The notes under the pieces are model-generated. The model saw only the letters and a program-made list of their open reading frames with translations. It made no database searches and was not told where the DNA came from. The position numbers and the translations under genes are program-made. This document shows, piece by piece, positions 19,260 to 28,348 of a DNA stretch of 44,134 nt (positions are counted from its first letter, which is position 1; each line of letters begins with the position of its first letter). This DNA comes from Gammaproteobacteria bacterium UBA2168 (GTDB taxonomy: Bacteria; Pseudomonadota; Gammaproteobacteria; Pseudomonadales; Azotimanducaceae): NCBI GenBank assembly GCA_002327525.1, contig DCWG01000158.1, forward strand, positions 1 through 44,134, given 5' to 3'.

Positions 19260-21103
19260 CTACCGGTCATGTCCGGGTAGGGATTTTCCATGTTGAGGTC
19301 GACGGGCAGTGAGAATCCGGGCAGGCGTATGCCATCCGGTTGGATATCCAGATCCTCTCCCTCCAGCACGCCTTCTCCGAATTTGTAGATCGGTGAGAGG
19401 GTCTCTCGCTGCATCTGTTCATCGTAGGCGCGGGCGTTCTCGCGAACCGGCTCGTTGCGTGCACGGTATGCACTCATTGCGCGGGCTCCCCAGCGTTTCT
19501 CCAGCATCGTCTCGGTAAACTCCGGAGACAGGAAACAGCCGGTGGCGTTGTTGCCACCGAAGCCCTTGGAGTTGACGAAGGCGGCGGGTGTGGAACTGGC
19601 ATCGATGTCCACGTGATCGATGGGTAGTTGCAGGTTGGATCGGTACACGTCGTCCGCTATGTGGTCGATCGTGGTGATACCGGGCACCATGCCGTGATTC
19701 CAGGCGCCGAGTATTGCGGCCAGCTGGTCGCCACCGGCCGGGGCGAGTGTGTGGCCGACGTAAGACTTCACGGCGCCCACCAGCCAGCGATCGATACGGA
19801 AGGTTTTCGCCAGCTCGTTGAGAATGTGTGATTCCGTTACCCGATTCTGCGGTGTACCGGTGCCGTGCGCCTGCATGTAGGTTTGCTTGAGCGCATCCTC
19901 GCCCAGGATGCTGCGTGCATTCGCCATGGCCTTGGCCACGGTGACATAGTTGCCGACTCCCGGACCCGGAATAGACTTTTTGTAACCATCCGCGTTGACG
20001 TAGACGCCGGCTACCGAGCCGAGAACGCTGACGCCGAGTTCCAGGGCCAGTTCGTCATCGACGATCAGCGCGTAAATGGAGGCCTCGGAAATGGCAAAAC
20101 CGCAATTACTCGAGAAAGGCCGGCACGCGCGCCGGTGGTCGGGTGCGCTGCTGCCGTCGAGTTCCATGAGCACCTCGTCTTCGGCGAGCGCGCCCATGAT
20201 GCGGTACGACTCTATGACGTCCGGCAATACCGGCGCTTCGGCGTTACCTACCAGCACGGCGCGCTTCGCACCCGAGCGTATGTCGTCGATGCCGTGTTTG
20301 ACGTTGTACAGAAATGTAGCGCATGCACCGATAATGCCGGCGGTACCGCCGACTGAGCCGAGCACGTATGCGTTGATGAAATCGGCGGCCATTTCAGGCA
20401 GACCCAGCGGGCAGTTTTTCGACGTGGGCCGCTTGCCCAGCATCGGATTTTGCAGCATGCCGCCGTAGCCTTCCCGATCGAGCTGCGCCATCGCGCTGCC
20501 GGAATAGACGGCAAACTCATCCGGCGCGATGGTGTCTTTCAGCGTCTCGACGCTTATACCGGAGGAACGCAGCGCATCGGATGCGCCGAAAAGAGTCAGC
20601 TGCAAACCACGCGGGTGGTTGCGTGATGGGTAGATGGCGCCGGGGTCGAAACCGGTTGGCACCTGACCGGCACTGGAGACCTGCGAAACGCGTGTGTCGG
20701 GCAGCAACGTGGCGAGCTTGTCATCGATATCGACCGTGACGTCTTCGCCGTGGTCGGTGATGCGCCAGCCGTGGGGGAGTTCCTCCGGCAACTGCTTTTT
20801 CGAGAGTCTGAACGTGATCGGCTGATCCCCTGCCCGGAGGCTCAGGCTCCTGTTCCAACGCACCGCGTCGGGATCGAAAAGTTCCACCCGCCGCACCAGT
20901 GTATGAGCATCGATGTACTTGCGAGTATCGGCGAGATCCGGATCGGTGTGCAGGTTCATCAGCGTGGCGAGGCTGCGGTAGGTGCGGCTCTTGTCCGCTT
21001 CACCGAGCCGTTCAATGACCATGCGGCGATAGGCGTGATCGAAGGACACCCGGCCTGCCGGACTCACCCCTCCGAATCCCACGATGACGGGTAGTCGCGT
21101 CAA
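19256..21103 (-). CDS. fabY: FabY-type beta-ketoacyl-ACP synthase
   Basis: A 615-residue protein, far longer than FabB/FabF (about 410), matching the long ketosynthases typified by P. aeruginosa FabY. FabY starts fatty acid synthesis from acetyl-CoA and malonyl-ACP in place of FabH. It opens LPVIVGFGGVSPAGR and MVIERL, as FabY does. The Cys-His-His triad is visible: Cys261 in IIGACATFLYN, His413 in MQAHGTGTPQNRVTES and His451 in YVGHTLAPAGGDQ. A late NSKGFGGNNATG block completes the thiolase fold. The start must be TTG at 21103, since a stop lies just upstream. It begins six bases after the thiolase gene, so they are one operon. Confidence 0.88.
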   Translation of the reverse strand: MTRLPVIVGFGGVSPAGRVSFDHAYRRMVIERLGEADKSRTYRSLATLMNLHTDPDLADTRKYIDAHTLVRRVELFDPDAVRWNRSLSLRAGDQPITFRLSKKQLPEELPHGWRITDHGEDVTVDIDDKLATLLPDTRVSQVSSAGQVPTGFDPGAIYPSRNHPRGLQLTLFGASDALRSSGISVETLKDTIAPDEFAVYSGSAMAQLDREGYGGMLQNPMLGKRPTSKNCPLGLPEMAADFINAYVLGSVGGTAGIIGACATFLYNVKHGIDDIRSGAKRAVLVGNAEAPVLPDVIESYRIMGALAEDEVLMELDGSSAPDHRRACRPFSSNCGFAISEASIYALIVDDELALELGVSVLGSVAGVYVNADGYKKSIPGPGVGNYVTVAKAMANARSILGEDALKQTYMQAHGTGTPQNRVTESHILNELAKTFRIDRWLVGAVKSYVGHTLAPAGGDQLAAILGAWNHGMVPGITTIDHIADDVYRSNLQLPIDHVDIDASSTPAAFVNSKGFGGNNATGCFLSPEFTETMLEKRWGARAMSAYRARNEPVRENARAYDEQMQRETLSPIYKFGEGVLEGEDLDIQPDGIRLPGFSLPVDLNMENPYPDMTGS

Positions 21104-21109
21104 ATCAGA

Positions 21110-22267
21110 TTACCGTTGAAGTGCCACGGCCGTGGCTTCACCACCGCCGATGCATAGTGCGGCGATACCGCGCTGGAGGTCGTTGCGCTGCATCGCATGC
21201 GCAAGGGTTACGAGCAGGCGTGAGCCGGTGGAGCCGATCGGGTGGCCCTGTGCGCACGCGCCGCCGTAAATATTGACGCGCTCCGGATCGAGACCGCATT
21301 CCTGAATGGCGAGCATGGTCACCATGGCGAAGGCTTCATTGATCTCGAAGAGATCCACTTCATCGACACTCCAGCCGAGTTTATCGAGCAACGTGTTGAT
21401 CGCTCCCACCGGTGCGATGGTGAATTCACTCGGGTGGCGCGAGAATGTGGTGTGTCCGGCGATACGCGCCAGCGGTGCGCGTCCGGCAAGGCCCGCCTGG
21501 GATGAGATCACGAGTGCGGACGCGCCGTCGGAGATAGAACTGGAATTGGCTGCCGTAATCGTGCCGTCGGCCTTGAAGGCGGGTCTTAATTGCGGGATCT
21601 TCCCGAGGCGTGCGCGCCCGGGCTGCTCGTCGTCCGTGACCAGCTCACCGCCGATCTCCATCGGAGAAATCTCATCCGCCAGCGTTCCTGCTTCGATGGC
21701 GTGACGCGCACGCGTCACGGATTCGATGGCGTACGCATCCATTGCTTCGCGAGTGAGCTGGTACTCATCGGCGGTACCCTGTGCGAACGTGCCCATGGCC
21801 ATACCGGTCTCCGCATCTTCCAATCCGTCGAAGAACATCGAATCTTTCAGCTCCATGTGCCCCATGCGGGCGCCACTGCGCACCTTGGCGTTGAGGTAAG
21901 GCGTGTTGGTCATGCTCTCCATGCCGCCGCAGACCACGATTTCGGCGCTGCCCGCCCGGATCAGGTCGGCGGCGAGCATAGTGGTCTTCATACCCGAGCC
22001 GCAGACCTTGTTGACGGTAGTCGCACCGACCGCGTCCGGTAGGCCGGCCATGCGCATCGCCTGACGCGCAGGTGCTTGTTTAAGCCCGGCGCTGACGACG
22101 TTGCCGATGAACACCTCGTCGACATCGTCGCCACTGAGATCGACAGCGTCGAGGGCGGCTCGAATGGCGTGGGCGCCGAGTTCCGGCGCGGATTTGGTTT
22201 TCAGCGCACCCTGAAAGCTGCCGATAGGCGTACGGGCGGCGGAGAGGATATAGACTTCCTGACTCAC
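21110..22267 (-). CDS. Acetyl-CoA C-acetyltransferase (thiolase)
   Basis: A 385-residue thiolase II-type protein. The acyl-enzyme Cys lies in VNKVCGSGMKT, preceded by family text GNVVSAGLKQAPARQAMRMAGLP. The NEAFA motif and a QGHPIGSTGSR motif carry the catalytic His residues, and CIGGGEATA carries the second Cys; the last two differ slightly from the usual ALGHPIGASG and CIGGGQG. GTG at 22267 is preferred because AGGAG lies just upstream and the protein then begins VSQEVYILSAARTPIG. It could work in beta-oxidation or condense two acetyl-CoA. It is co-transcribed with fabY, six bases ahead of it. Confidence 0.88.
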   Translation of the reverse strand: MSQEVYILSAARTPIGSFQGALKTKSAPELGAHAIRAALDAVDLSGDDVDEVFIGNVVSAGLKQAPARQAMRMAGLPDAVGATTVNKVCGSGMKTTMLAADLIRAGSAEIVVCGGMESMTNTPYLNAKVRSGARMGHMELKDSMFFDGLEDAETGMAMGTFAQGTADEYQLTREAMDAYAIESVTRARHAIEAGTLADEISPMEIGGELVTDDEQPGRARLGKIPQLRPAFKADGTITAANSSSISDGASALVISSQAGLAGRAPLARIAGHTTFSRHPSEFTIAPVGAINTLLDKLGWSVDEVDLFEINEAFAMVTMLAIQECGLDPERVNIYGGACAQGHPIGSTGSRLLVTLAHAMQRNDLQRGIAALCIGGGEATAVALQR

Positions 22268-22347
22268 TGGGCTCCTCACGGGATTTCCTGAAGGGATGGT
22301 ACGTGGTTGAAAACGCGCCATTCTATCTCAGCACGGGTTGTGTTTGT

Positions 22348-22863
22348 TCACATTTCCCTGAACCGGGGAGAGAGCTCCGCAAAGTTGCAAGGCTTGTTGT
22401 TGATGTCGAGCTGGTTGCGGATGATTTGCTCCCAGCCGGTGCGCACCGCGTTGTTGGAACCCGGCAGCGCGAAGATCAGAGTGGCGTTGGCGAGTCCGCC
22501 CACCGCACGTGACTGAATGGTGGAAGATCCGATATCTTCCCAGGACAGCTGCCGGAACAACTCACCGAAACCCAGAATGGTCTTGTCGAACAGCGGTGTG
22601 AGTGCTTCGGGCGTGTTGTCGCGACCGGTGAAGCCGGTGCCTCCCGTGGTGAGGATCACCTCTATGTCCTCGCGGGCGATCCAGTCCGAGACCACCGCAC
22701 GTAATTGATAGACATTGTCTTTGCAGATGGTGCGCTCGATGAGGGTATGGCCTGCCTCGCTCACGAGGGTTTCGAGCAGATCGCCGGATGTGTCGTCTTT
22801 CGGGGTTCTCGTGTCGGAGACGGTGAGAACCGCGCAGGGCATGGATACGTGTTCTTGGGTCAT
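22348..22863 (-). CDS. moaB: MoaB/MogA-family molybdopterin adenylyltransferase-like protein
   Basis: A 171-residue protein. The core motifs are [21 protein letters not shown] near the N-terminus and [19 protein letters not shown], the molybdopterin-binding loop. [21 protein letters not shown] and [11 protein letters not shown] follow, as in MoaB. MoaB/MogA activate molybdopterin by adenylation before Mo insertion. The cofactor would be needed by MsrP at 12.8 kb, though that link is only inferred. ATG at 22863 matches the E. coli MoaB length; a TTG seven codons earlier is less likely. It heads the minus-strand run moaB-thiolase-fabY and diverges from the fused carboxylase over 64 bases. Confidence 0.87.
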   Translation of the reverse strand: MTQEHVSMPCAVLTVSDTRTPKDDTSGDLLETLVSEAGHTLIERTICKDNVYQLRAVVSDWIAREDIEVILTTGGTGFTGRDNTPEALTPLFDKTILGFGELFRQLSWEDIGSSTIQSRAVGGLANATLIFALPGSNNAVRTGWEQIIRNQLDINNKPCNFAELSPRFREM

Positions 22864-22927
22864 GGATTGCTTGGAGGGGGGCAAGTGGCTAGAGTGGCGG
22901 CAATTCTACACCCAGACGCAATGATTA

Positions 22928-25900
22928 GTGGAAAAGCAACTCATCGAAGGGGATAGGCTGTTCCTCATCGCCGAAAACCTGGCACAGGACTTTTCCCTCT
23001 TTCCCACCAGCGTCGGGAGCGACGATGTGCTGCCCGGGCTCCTCACCGATTCGGAAATCACGCGGCGCGCGGAGCATCTTCAGCAGCTCGACATAGACTC
23101 CTATATCGAGTCGGTGGTCGCACCGGCCGAGAGCCAGGTGCGGCCGGCCGCGCCTGGCGTGATCCGGGAATTGGGTGAGGTCACTGAAGAAGCCTCGGAT
23201 GGACCTTTTTACTCCGCCGTCGTGATGATGGACTTCGACGGCGGCGACCGGCTCGTTGGATTCATCGCCCAGGACCGGTCTGTGGAAAACGGCATGTGGG
23301 GGCCGAGCCACCACATGCAGGCGGCCAAGAGCATCGAGCGCTATGCCACTCGTTCAATACCCATAGTAACCTTGATGGATACTCCCGGTGCTGATTCGCG
23401 GGAAGATGCCAATGCCAACAATCAGGCGCATAGTATCTCCCGGCTGATCGCCGAAGCGAGCAACGTGGATGTCCCCAATGTTGGCATCGTCTTTGGCATC
23501 GGCTACTCCGGGGGGGCGATTCCGCTCGCGGCCAGCAACATGATCCTGTCGGTGCGCGATGGTGTATTCAGTACCATCCAGCCACCGGGCCTCGCCAGCA
23601 TTGCGCGGCGTTTGAATCTGAGCTGGCAGGAGTGCGCCAAGTATGTCGGTCTGTCGCCCTACGAGCTCTATACTCAGGGCAACATCGATGGCGTGATCGA
23701 CTACAGTCCGATGGATCCGGACTCCGTGGAAAACCTACGCCGGGCCATTATCCACGGGCTTGTGAGTATCGAGACGGTGACCAAGGCGTTTGTCGCCGAG
23801 AATCCCTACATTCTCGATCACTACCGGCAGAGCATCCGCCGCTACCTCAATCCGTCCACCCAACTGCAGGCCATGCAAGCGAGCGCCGCGCTCAAACTCA
23901 CAAAAAACCCCACCGAATATCTGAACGTGTTCGGTGTTGCCTACAGATACCTGCGCTATCTGAAGGTTCGTCAGCGCATTCATTCCACCAGCTTGCAGCA
24001 ATACGGTCGCCTGGCGGATCGCGAACTGCCGACGGGTGAGTTGCAGACACGTGCCAACCTTGAACGACGGCGCACCTTTCTTAAGTGGCTGCAGGACCCG
24101 GACAAGGTGGTGTACGACGAGACGCTCACGAAGGCGTGGCGTAACTACAACGACAAGAAGCAGGCAGTACACGACGAGCGGGGGCGCATCGCCCAGCTCA
24201 TCTTCGGCGAGCCGAGGAAGAACTACGAACAGGCGCGCGACCTGCTGATCGCCACCGTGGGCGTATTCCTCTACAACCGCTGGAAGGCGGAAGCACCTGG
24301 TAATCTGAGGGCGCTCAAGGAGTTTCTGCACCGTCCGGACGACACCCGGCTCGTGTTCCAGACAGCGGATATTTCGAATCCGGTGGGGCTGGTCCAGGCG
24401 ATACGCTCGGACGCGGCTTTGCTGGACAGCATGCGTGATCGTTTCACGCACGAGGGCAAGAAACTGCTGCGCGAGGGCGGCACCGAGGAAAAGTCAGAGG
24501 CGTATCTCGCCAATCAGCTGACCTCGGAACTCAACCTGGTGCTGACGGGCGGTGAGCTTGCGAGTCTCATCGAAGATTCGCTGACTCCGGCAGCGCGTGC
24601 TCTGGTGCACGAGGCTTCGGAAATTCGGCTCAATCGGCAGATTCTCACCGACCGCTATACGGATTTCATTACCGCGAAGGAGATGGCCGGCACACTGGTA
24701 GCGTTCAGCGAAATGACCGTGCTCGAGTTGCTGGTCAACGACGAACTGCGCGAGGATTTCATTATTGAGTGCGAAAACCTGCTGATATTCGATTCGGTCT
24801 ACGACCAGGTGATCGCTAATCTCGATACCATTGCCGAAGAGGCTCAGGGTTCTCAGAGCATCTCCCGCGATTCCATGGGACGCCTGGTGGAGACGACGCT
24901 GAGCCTGGCCGCCAAGGGGCTGACCATTGGCAGCGTCGAGGAGATAGAGGCGCAAAACGAGGAGCAGGCGCTCGATCGCTTGCGCACACAGGTGCTCGAC
25001 TGGTATCGGCGTATCATAGATATGCCGAAGGGCAGCGAGTTCTTTCGTACCGTGGAGGAGTGGAAGAAAACTACCTTCTCGCATTTGTCGGATACCCTGT
25101 TCGTGGTGGTGACCTACCTGTTCGAGAGCCTTCTCAGTTCCTATATTCAGGCCGAGACCGGCGGTAGGTCGTACCAGGGACGTATAGCGCCCAAGAACAT
25201 CGGACGCCGCAAGGATTTCTGGTACCGATTGAACCTGGCCTATCGTGACCTGTTGATGCAAAACGTGCTTCGTCGCCTGGCTGCCAAGCACCGGTTCTCC
25301 TACGACGCCTTCGTGGATGCTTACTTCAGCGAGTGGGAAGAGAAGTTTGGCGACCTGCTGAGTTCGGATCCCTGTCAGTTTCCGGGATTTCGCATCTCCA
25401 TCGAGGATGCACTCAACCGGGAGCTGCCGCCGTGCGGAGTCGTCACCGGTTTTGCCCGGTTCAAGCGGGGAGAGATCGATTCACGCGTCGGGTTGGTGGT
25501 GTCCAATACCGCCTTTCAGGCCGGCTCCTTCGACATGGCGAGTGCCGAGAAAGTGTGCAAGATGCTGGTGGAGTGCGCGGAGGCTCACCTGCCCGTTGTC
25601 TGTTTCATTTCCTCCGGCGGTATGCAGACCAAGGAGGGTGCCGGGGCGCTGTTCTCCATGGCGGCGGTAAACGACCGCATCACGCGTTTCGTGCGTGACC
25701 ACGATCTGCCGGTGATCGTGTTTGGGTACGGCAATTGCACGGGCGGCGCGCAAGCGAGCTTCGTCACCCATCCGCTGGCGCAGACCTACTACCTCTCCGG
25801 TACGAGCATGCCTTTCGCCGGTCAGATCGTGGTGCCTAGCAACCTGCCGCTCAACTCCATACTCTCTAATTATCTGTCCCCCGATCCGGAGTCGATGCAG

Positions 25901-27832
25901 GGACTGGTAAAACACCCCTTCCAGCCGGAGCTCGATGACGAGCTGCGCAAGATCGACGCGGAAATCCCGATTCCGGAGGAGACGGTTCCCGAGGTTATCG
26001 AACGCGTGCTGTCCGGCGTGCTCAGTCAGGAACGGCCGGTCGTGGTCGCTCACCGGCCTCACTACACGGATGCCGACCTGGTCAAGCCGGTGCGCCGTGT
26101 GCTTGTTCACGCGCGTGGCTGTACCGCGGCCAAACTCATCCGCATCGCTCAGGCTCGCGAGCACGAGGTGGTGTTGGTGCAATCAGATCCGGACATGGAA
26201 TCCGCGGCGGTGGACCAACTCACCGAACGAGACACATTGGTGTGCATTGGTGGCAACACGCCAGATGAGAGTTATCTCAACGCCATGAGCGTGATGCGAG
26301 TCGCCGAACAGGAAGGGGTCGACGCACTGCACCCCGGTATAGGCTTTCTCTCGGAGAATTCACAGTTTGCCGAACTGGTGCGCTCGCACGGCATCAACTT
26401 CATCGGCCCGCCGGTGTCCAGTATGGAGACCATGGGCAACAAGTCGAATGCCATCAACACGGCACTCAGACTCGACGTGCCGGTGGTGCCCGGCAGCCAC
26501 GGAATCCTGACGAACGTCGACAGGGCTGCCGAGGTGGCGCTCGATATCGGTTACCCGGTCTTGATCAAGGCAGTACACGGCGGTGGTGGGAAAGGCATCC
26601 AGGTAGTGGAATCGGCTGCTGCATTCCACGAGCTGTTCCACCAGGTGCGTGCTGAGGCGCGCGCTGCCTTTGGTAATGGCGATGTGTATCTGGAGAAATA
26701 CATCACCAGTCTGCGGCACATCGAGGTACAGCTGCTGCGGGATACGCACGGCAACACCAGGGTATTGGGATTACGCGACTGCAGCGTGCAGCGCGATAAG
26801 CAGAAGGTATTCGAGGAGTCGGGCTCCACGATGTTGCCAGCGCACCTGGAGGAAGCCGTGTTCCGCCACACGGCGGCCATTGCGAATGAGGTGGGCTACG
26901 TCGGCGCGGGTACCGTGGAGTTCATCTACGATCTTGCCAGCGATGCCATCTACTTCATGGAGATGAATACGCGCCTGCAGGTAGAGCACCCGGTCACCGA
27001 GTGGGTGTCTGGTGTCGATATCGTGGGTGAGCAGTTCCGTATCGCATCGGGAGAGTCCATCGAATCCGTGGAAAGCGTACAAAATGGTTGCGCCATCGAG
27101 GCGCGCATCACCGCCGAGCGCATAGAGGTGAACGCCAGTGGCCAGCCGGTGTTTCGCCCGCAGCCGGGCGAGATACGCGAAGTGGAGTTTCCGCAGGAAG
27201 AGGGGGTTGAGATCATTGCCGCGGTCACCAGCGGCAAGTCCGTCTCTCCGTATTACGACAGCATGGTCGCCCAGGTGATCGTGCACGCGGCGGACCGGAA
27301 CGCGGCCATCGACAAACTGGCCGGTTATATCTCACGCATACGACTCTCCGGCATCAACACCAATATCGCGTTGTTGAAGCGTGTGCTTGCTGATGAAGTG
27401 TTCAGAAACGGGGAATACGACACCAACTACCTGCCGGAATTCCTTCGGCGCACGGACGTGGAGACACTCATCTCGGAGGCCGAGGAAGAGGCCGGTGAGA
27501 GAGGTGAGGTGCTCAGCCTGGAGAGCATTCAGATTGAGGACAGTGACGAGTTGAAAGTGCTTGCGCCAGCCAACGCCATTTTCTACTCCACACCCTCTCC
27601 GACAGAGCCGGAGTTCGTTGCCGTGGGCGATAAGATCGGCATAGATACCACACTCTGCCAACTGGAGGCGATGAAGATTTTCTCGCCTCTGGCGCTCAAG
27701 GACTTCAACACTGAAGTACTACTATACGAAGGCGGAAGGGAGTACGAGGTAACTCGTATCAACATGTCAAATGGTCAGCAGGTGAATAAGGGCAACCTGT
27801 TGTTCGTCGTCAAGCCGCTACATCGGGGCTAG
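22928..27832 (+). CDS. Single-chain acyl-CoA (acetyl-CoA) carboxylase: CT-alpha, CT-beta, biotin carboxylase and biotin carrier fused
   Basis: A 1634-residue protein starting at GTG. Residues 1-280 are AccA-like: MDTPGAD at 150-156, then GIGYSGGAIPLAASN at 190-204. Residues 280-815 are largely helical and match nothing I recognise. Residues 815-1040 are AccD-like: CFISSGG at 892-898, GYGNCTGGAQASF from 933; no AccD zinc-finger cysteines are seen. Residues 1052-1500 are biotin carboxylase, with the ATP-grasp loop HGGGGKG (1217-1223), LRDCSVQRDKQKVFEE, and EMNTRLQVEHPVTE from 1345. The C-terminus is a biotinyl domain with Lys1583 in LEAMKIF. All parts for carboxylating an acyl-CoA are on one chain. 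Known single-chain bacterial carboxylases start with BC, so this order is different. The substrate is inferred as acetyl-CoA from the AccA/AccD likeness and nearby fabY. The GTG has little Shine-Dalgarno support. Confidence 0.88.
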   Translation: MEKQLIEGDRLFLIAENLAQDFSLFPTSVGSDDVLPGLLTDSEITRRAEHLQQLDIDSYIESVVAPAESQVRPAAPGVIRELGEVTEEASDGPFYSAVVMMDFDGGDRLVGFIAQDRSVENGMWGPSHHMQAAKSIERYATRSIPIVTLMDTPGADSREDANANNQAHSISRLIAEASNVDVPNVGIVFGIGYSGGAIPLAASNMILSVRDGVFSTIQPPGLASIARRLNLSWQECAKYVGLSPYELYTQGNIDGVIDYSPMDPDSVENLRRAIIHGLVSIETVTKAFVAENPYILDHYRQSIRRYLNPSTQLQAMQASAALKLTKNPTEYLNVFGVAYRYLRYLKVRQRIHSTSLQQYGRLADRELPTGELQTRANLERRRTFLKWLQDPDKVVYDETLTKAWRNYNDKKQAVHDERGRIAQLIFGEPRKNYEQARDLLIATVGVFLYNRWKAEAPGNLRALKEFLHRPDDTRLVFQTADISNPVGLVQAIRSDAALLDSMRDRFTHEGKKLLREGGTEEKSEAYLANQLTSELNLVLTGGELASLIEDSLTPAARALVHEASEIRLNRQILTDRYTDFITAKEMAGTLVAFSEMTVLELLVNDELREDFIIECENLLIFDSVYDQVIANLDTIAEEAQGSQSISRDSMGRLVETTLSLAAKGLTIGSVEEIEAQNEEQALDRLRTQVLDWYRRIIDMPKGSEFFRTVEEWKKTTFSHLSDTLFVVVTYLFESLLSSYIQAETGGRSYQGRIAPKNIGRRKDFWYRLNLAYRDLLMQNVLRRLAAKHRFSYDAFVDAYFSEWEEKFGDLLSSDPCQFPGFRISIEDALNRELPPCGVVTGFARFKRGEIDSRVGLVVSNTAFQAGSFDMASAEKVCKMLVECAEAHLPVVCFISSGGMQTKEGAGALFSMAAVNDRITRFVRDHDLPVIVFGYGNCTGGAQASFVTHPLAQTYYLSGTSMPFAGQIVVPSNLPLNSILSNYLSPDPESMQGLVKHPFQPELDDELRKIDAEIPIPEETVPEVIERVLSGVLSQERPVVVAHRPHYTDADLVKPVRRVLVHARGCTAAKLIRIAQAREHEVVLVQSDPDMESAAVDQLTERDTLVCIGGNTPDESYLNAMSVMRVAEQEGVDALHPGIGFLSENSQFAELVRSHGINFIGPPVSSMETMGNKSNAINTALRLDVPVVPGSHGILTNVDRAAEVALDIGYPVLIKAVHGGGGKGIQVVESAAAFHELFHQVRAEARAAFGNGDVYLEKYITSLRHIEVQLLRDTHGNTRVLGLRDCSVQRDKQKVFEESGSTMLPAHLEEAVFRHTAAIANEVGYVGAGTVEFIYDLASDAIYFMEMNTRLQVEHPVTEWVSGVDIVGEQFRIASGESIESVESVQNGCAIEARITAERIEVNASGQPVFRPQPGEIREVEFPQEEGVEIIAAVTSGKSVSPYYDSMVAQVIVHAADRNAAIDKLAGYISRIRLSGINTNIALLKRVLADEVFRNGEYDTNYLPEFLRRTDVETLISEAEEEAGERGEVLSLESIQIEDSDELKVLAPANAIFYSTPSPTEPEFVAVGDKIGIDTTLCQLEAMKIFSPLALKDFNTEVLLYEGGREYEVTRINMSNGQQVNKGNLLFVVKPLHRG

Positions 27833-28152
27833 CTGTTCAGAGGCGCGAGTAAGTCGCCGAACCCTTTGTAGAGGCATGCCGCCGCGATTGTGAGAATTAC
27901 CCAACCGCTCACCTTTCGAAAGCGCGCGTCATCGAGACACTCCAATAGGCGCGTGCCTGCGATGGCTGTGAACATGGCCACGGGGTAGAACCGCCAGGTG
28001 AGCGTATCGGTGCTGCCTACGATCAGAGCGTAGTAGATGCGTTTGAGAACATGCCCCAGGGTCTGCGTGATCGCCTTGCTCGCGATGACCTGATAGCGGT
28101 TGAGTGGCGTGTTGAGGTAGAACACATCGAGCCCTCTGAGGCGATTACTCAC
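27829..28152 (-). pseudogene. TSUP (TauE/SafE) transporter remnant, C-terminal part only
   Basis: About 107 residues with the look of the second half of a TSUP anion exporter: LDVFYLNTPLNRYQVIASKAITQTLGHVLKRIYY, then a hydrophobic helix, GTRLLECLDDARFRKVSGWVILTIAAACL and a short end. Full proteins have about 250 residues and seven or eight helices. Upstream in this frame (to 28452) the translation is not TSUP-like, and neither other minus-strand frame supplies the missing half; the divergent LysR gene starts at 28349. The N-terminal half seems deleted. GTG at 28152 could still start a short product. Its end overlaps the carboxylase stop by four bases. The family assignment is by eye. Confidence 0.6.
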
Positions 28153-28348
28153 CCGTGCAAGCCATGGGAAGGCGCCGGTTACATGAAAAAAATGAATAGA
28201 TGAAATATGATGTGCGCCTGATTGGAATAGACCTTCATGGAATACGGTCGCGCGGGAGGTTGTCTGGCACCCTGCACTGCGCGCGGAAAAGAGAAGCACG
28301 TGTCTGCCGTGACAACGGTGCGATCGTGTGGTGCTGAGGGCTCCTGAG

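Noticed and set aside
28200..28348. Coding start of the TSUP gene in another frame (simple frameshift)
   Set aside because: None of the three minus-strand frames upstream of 28152 gives membrane-helix or TSUP-like sequence, so deletion fits better.
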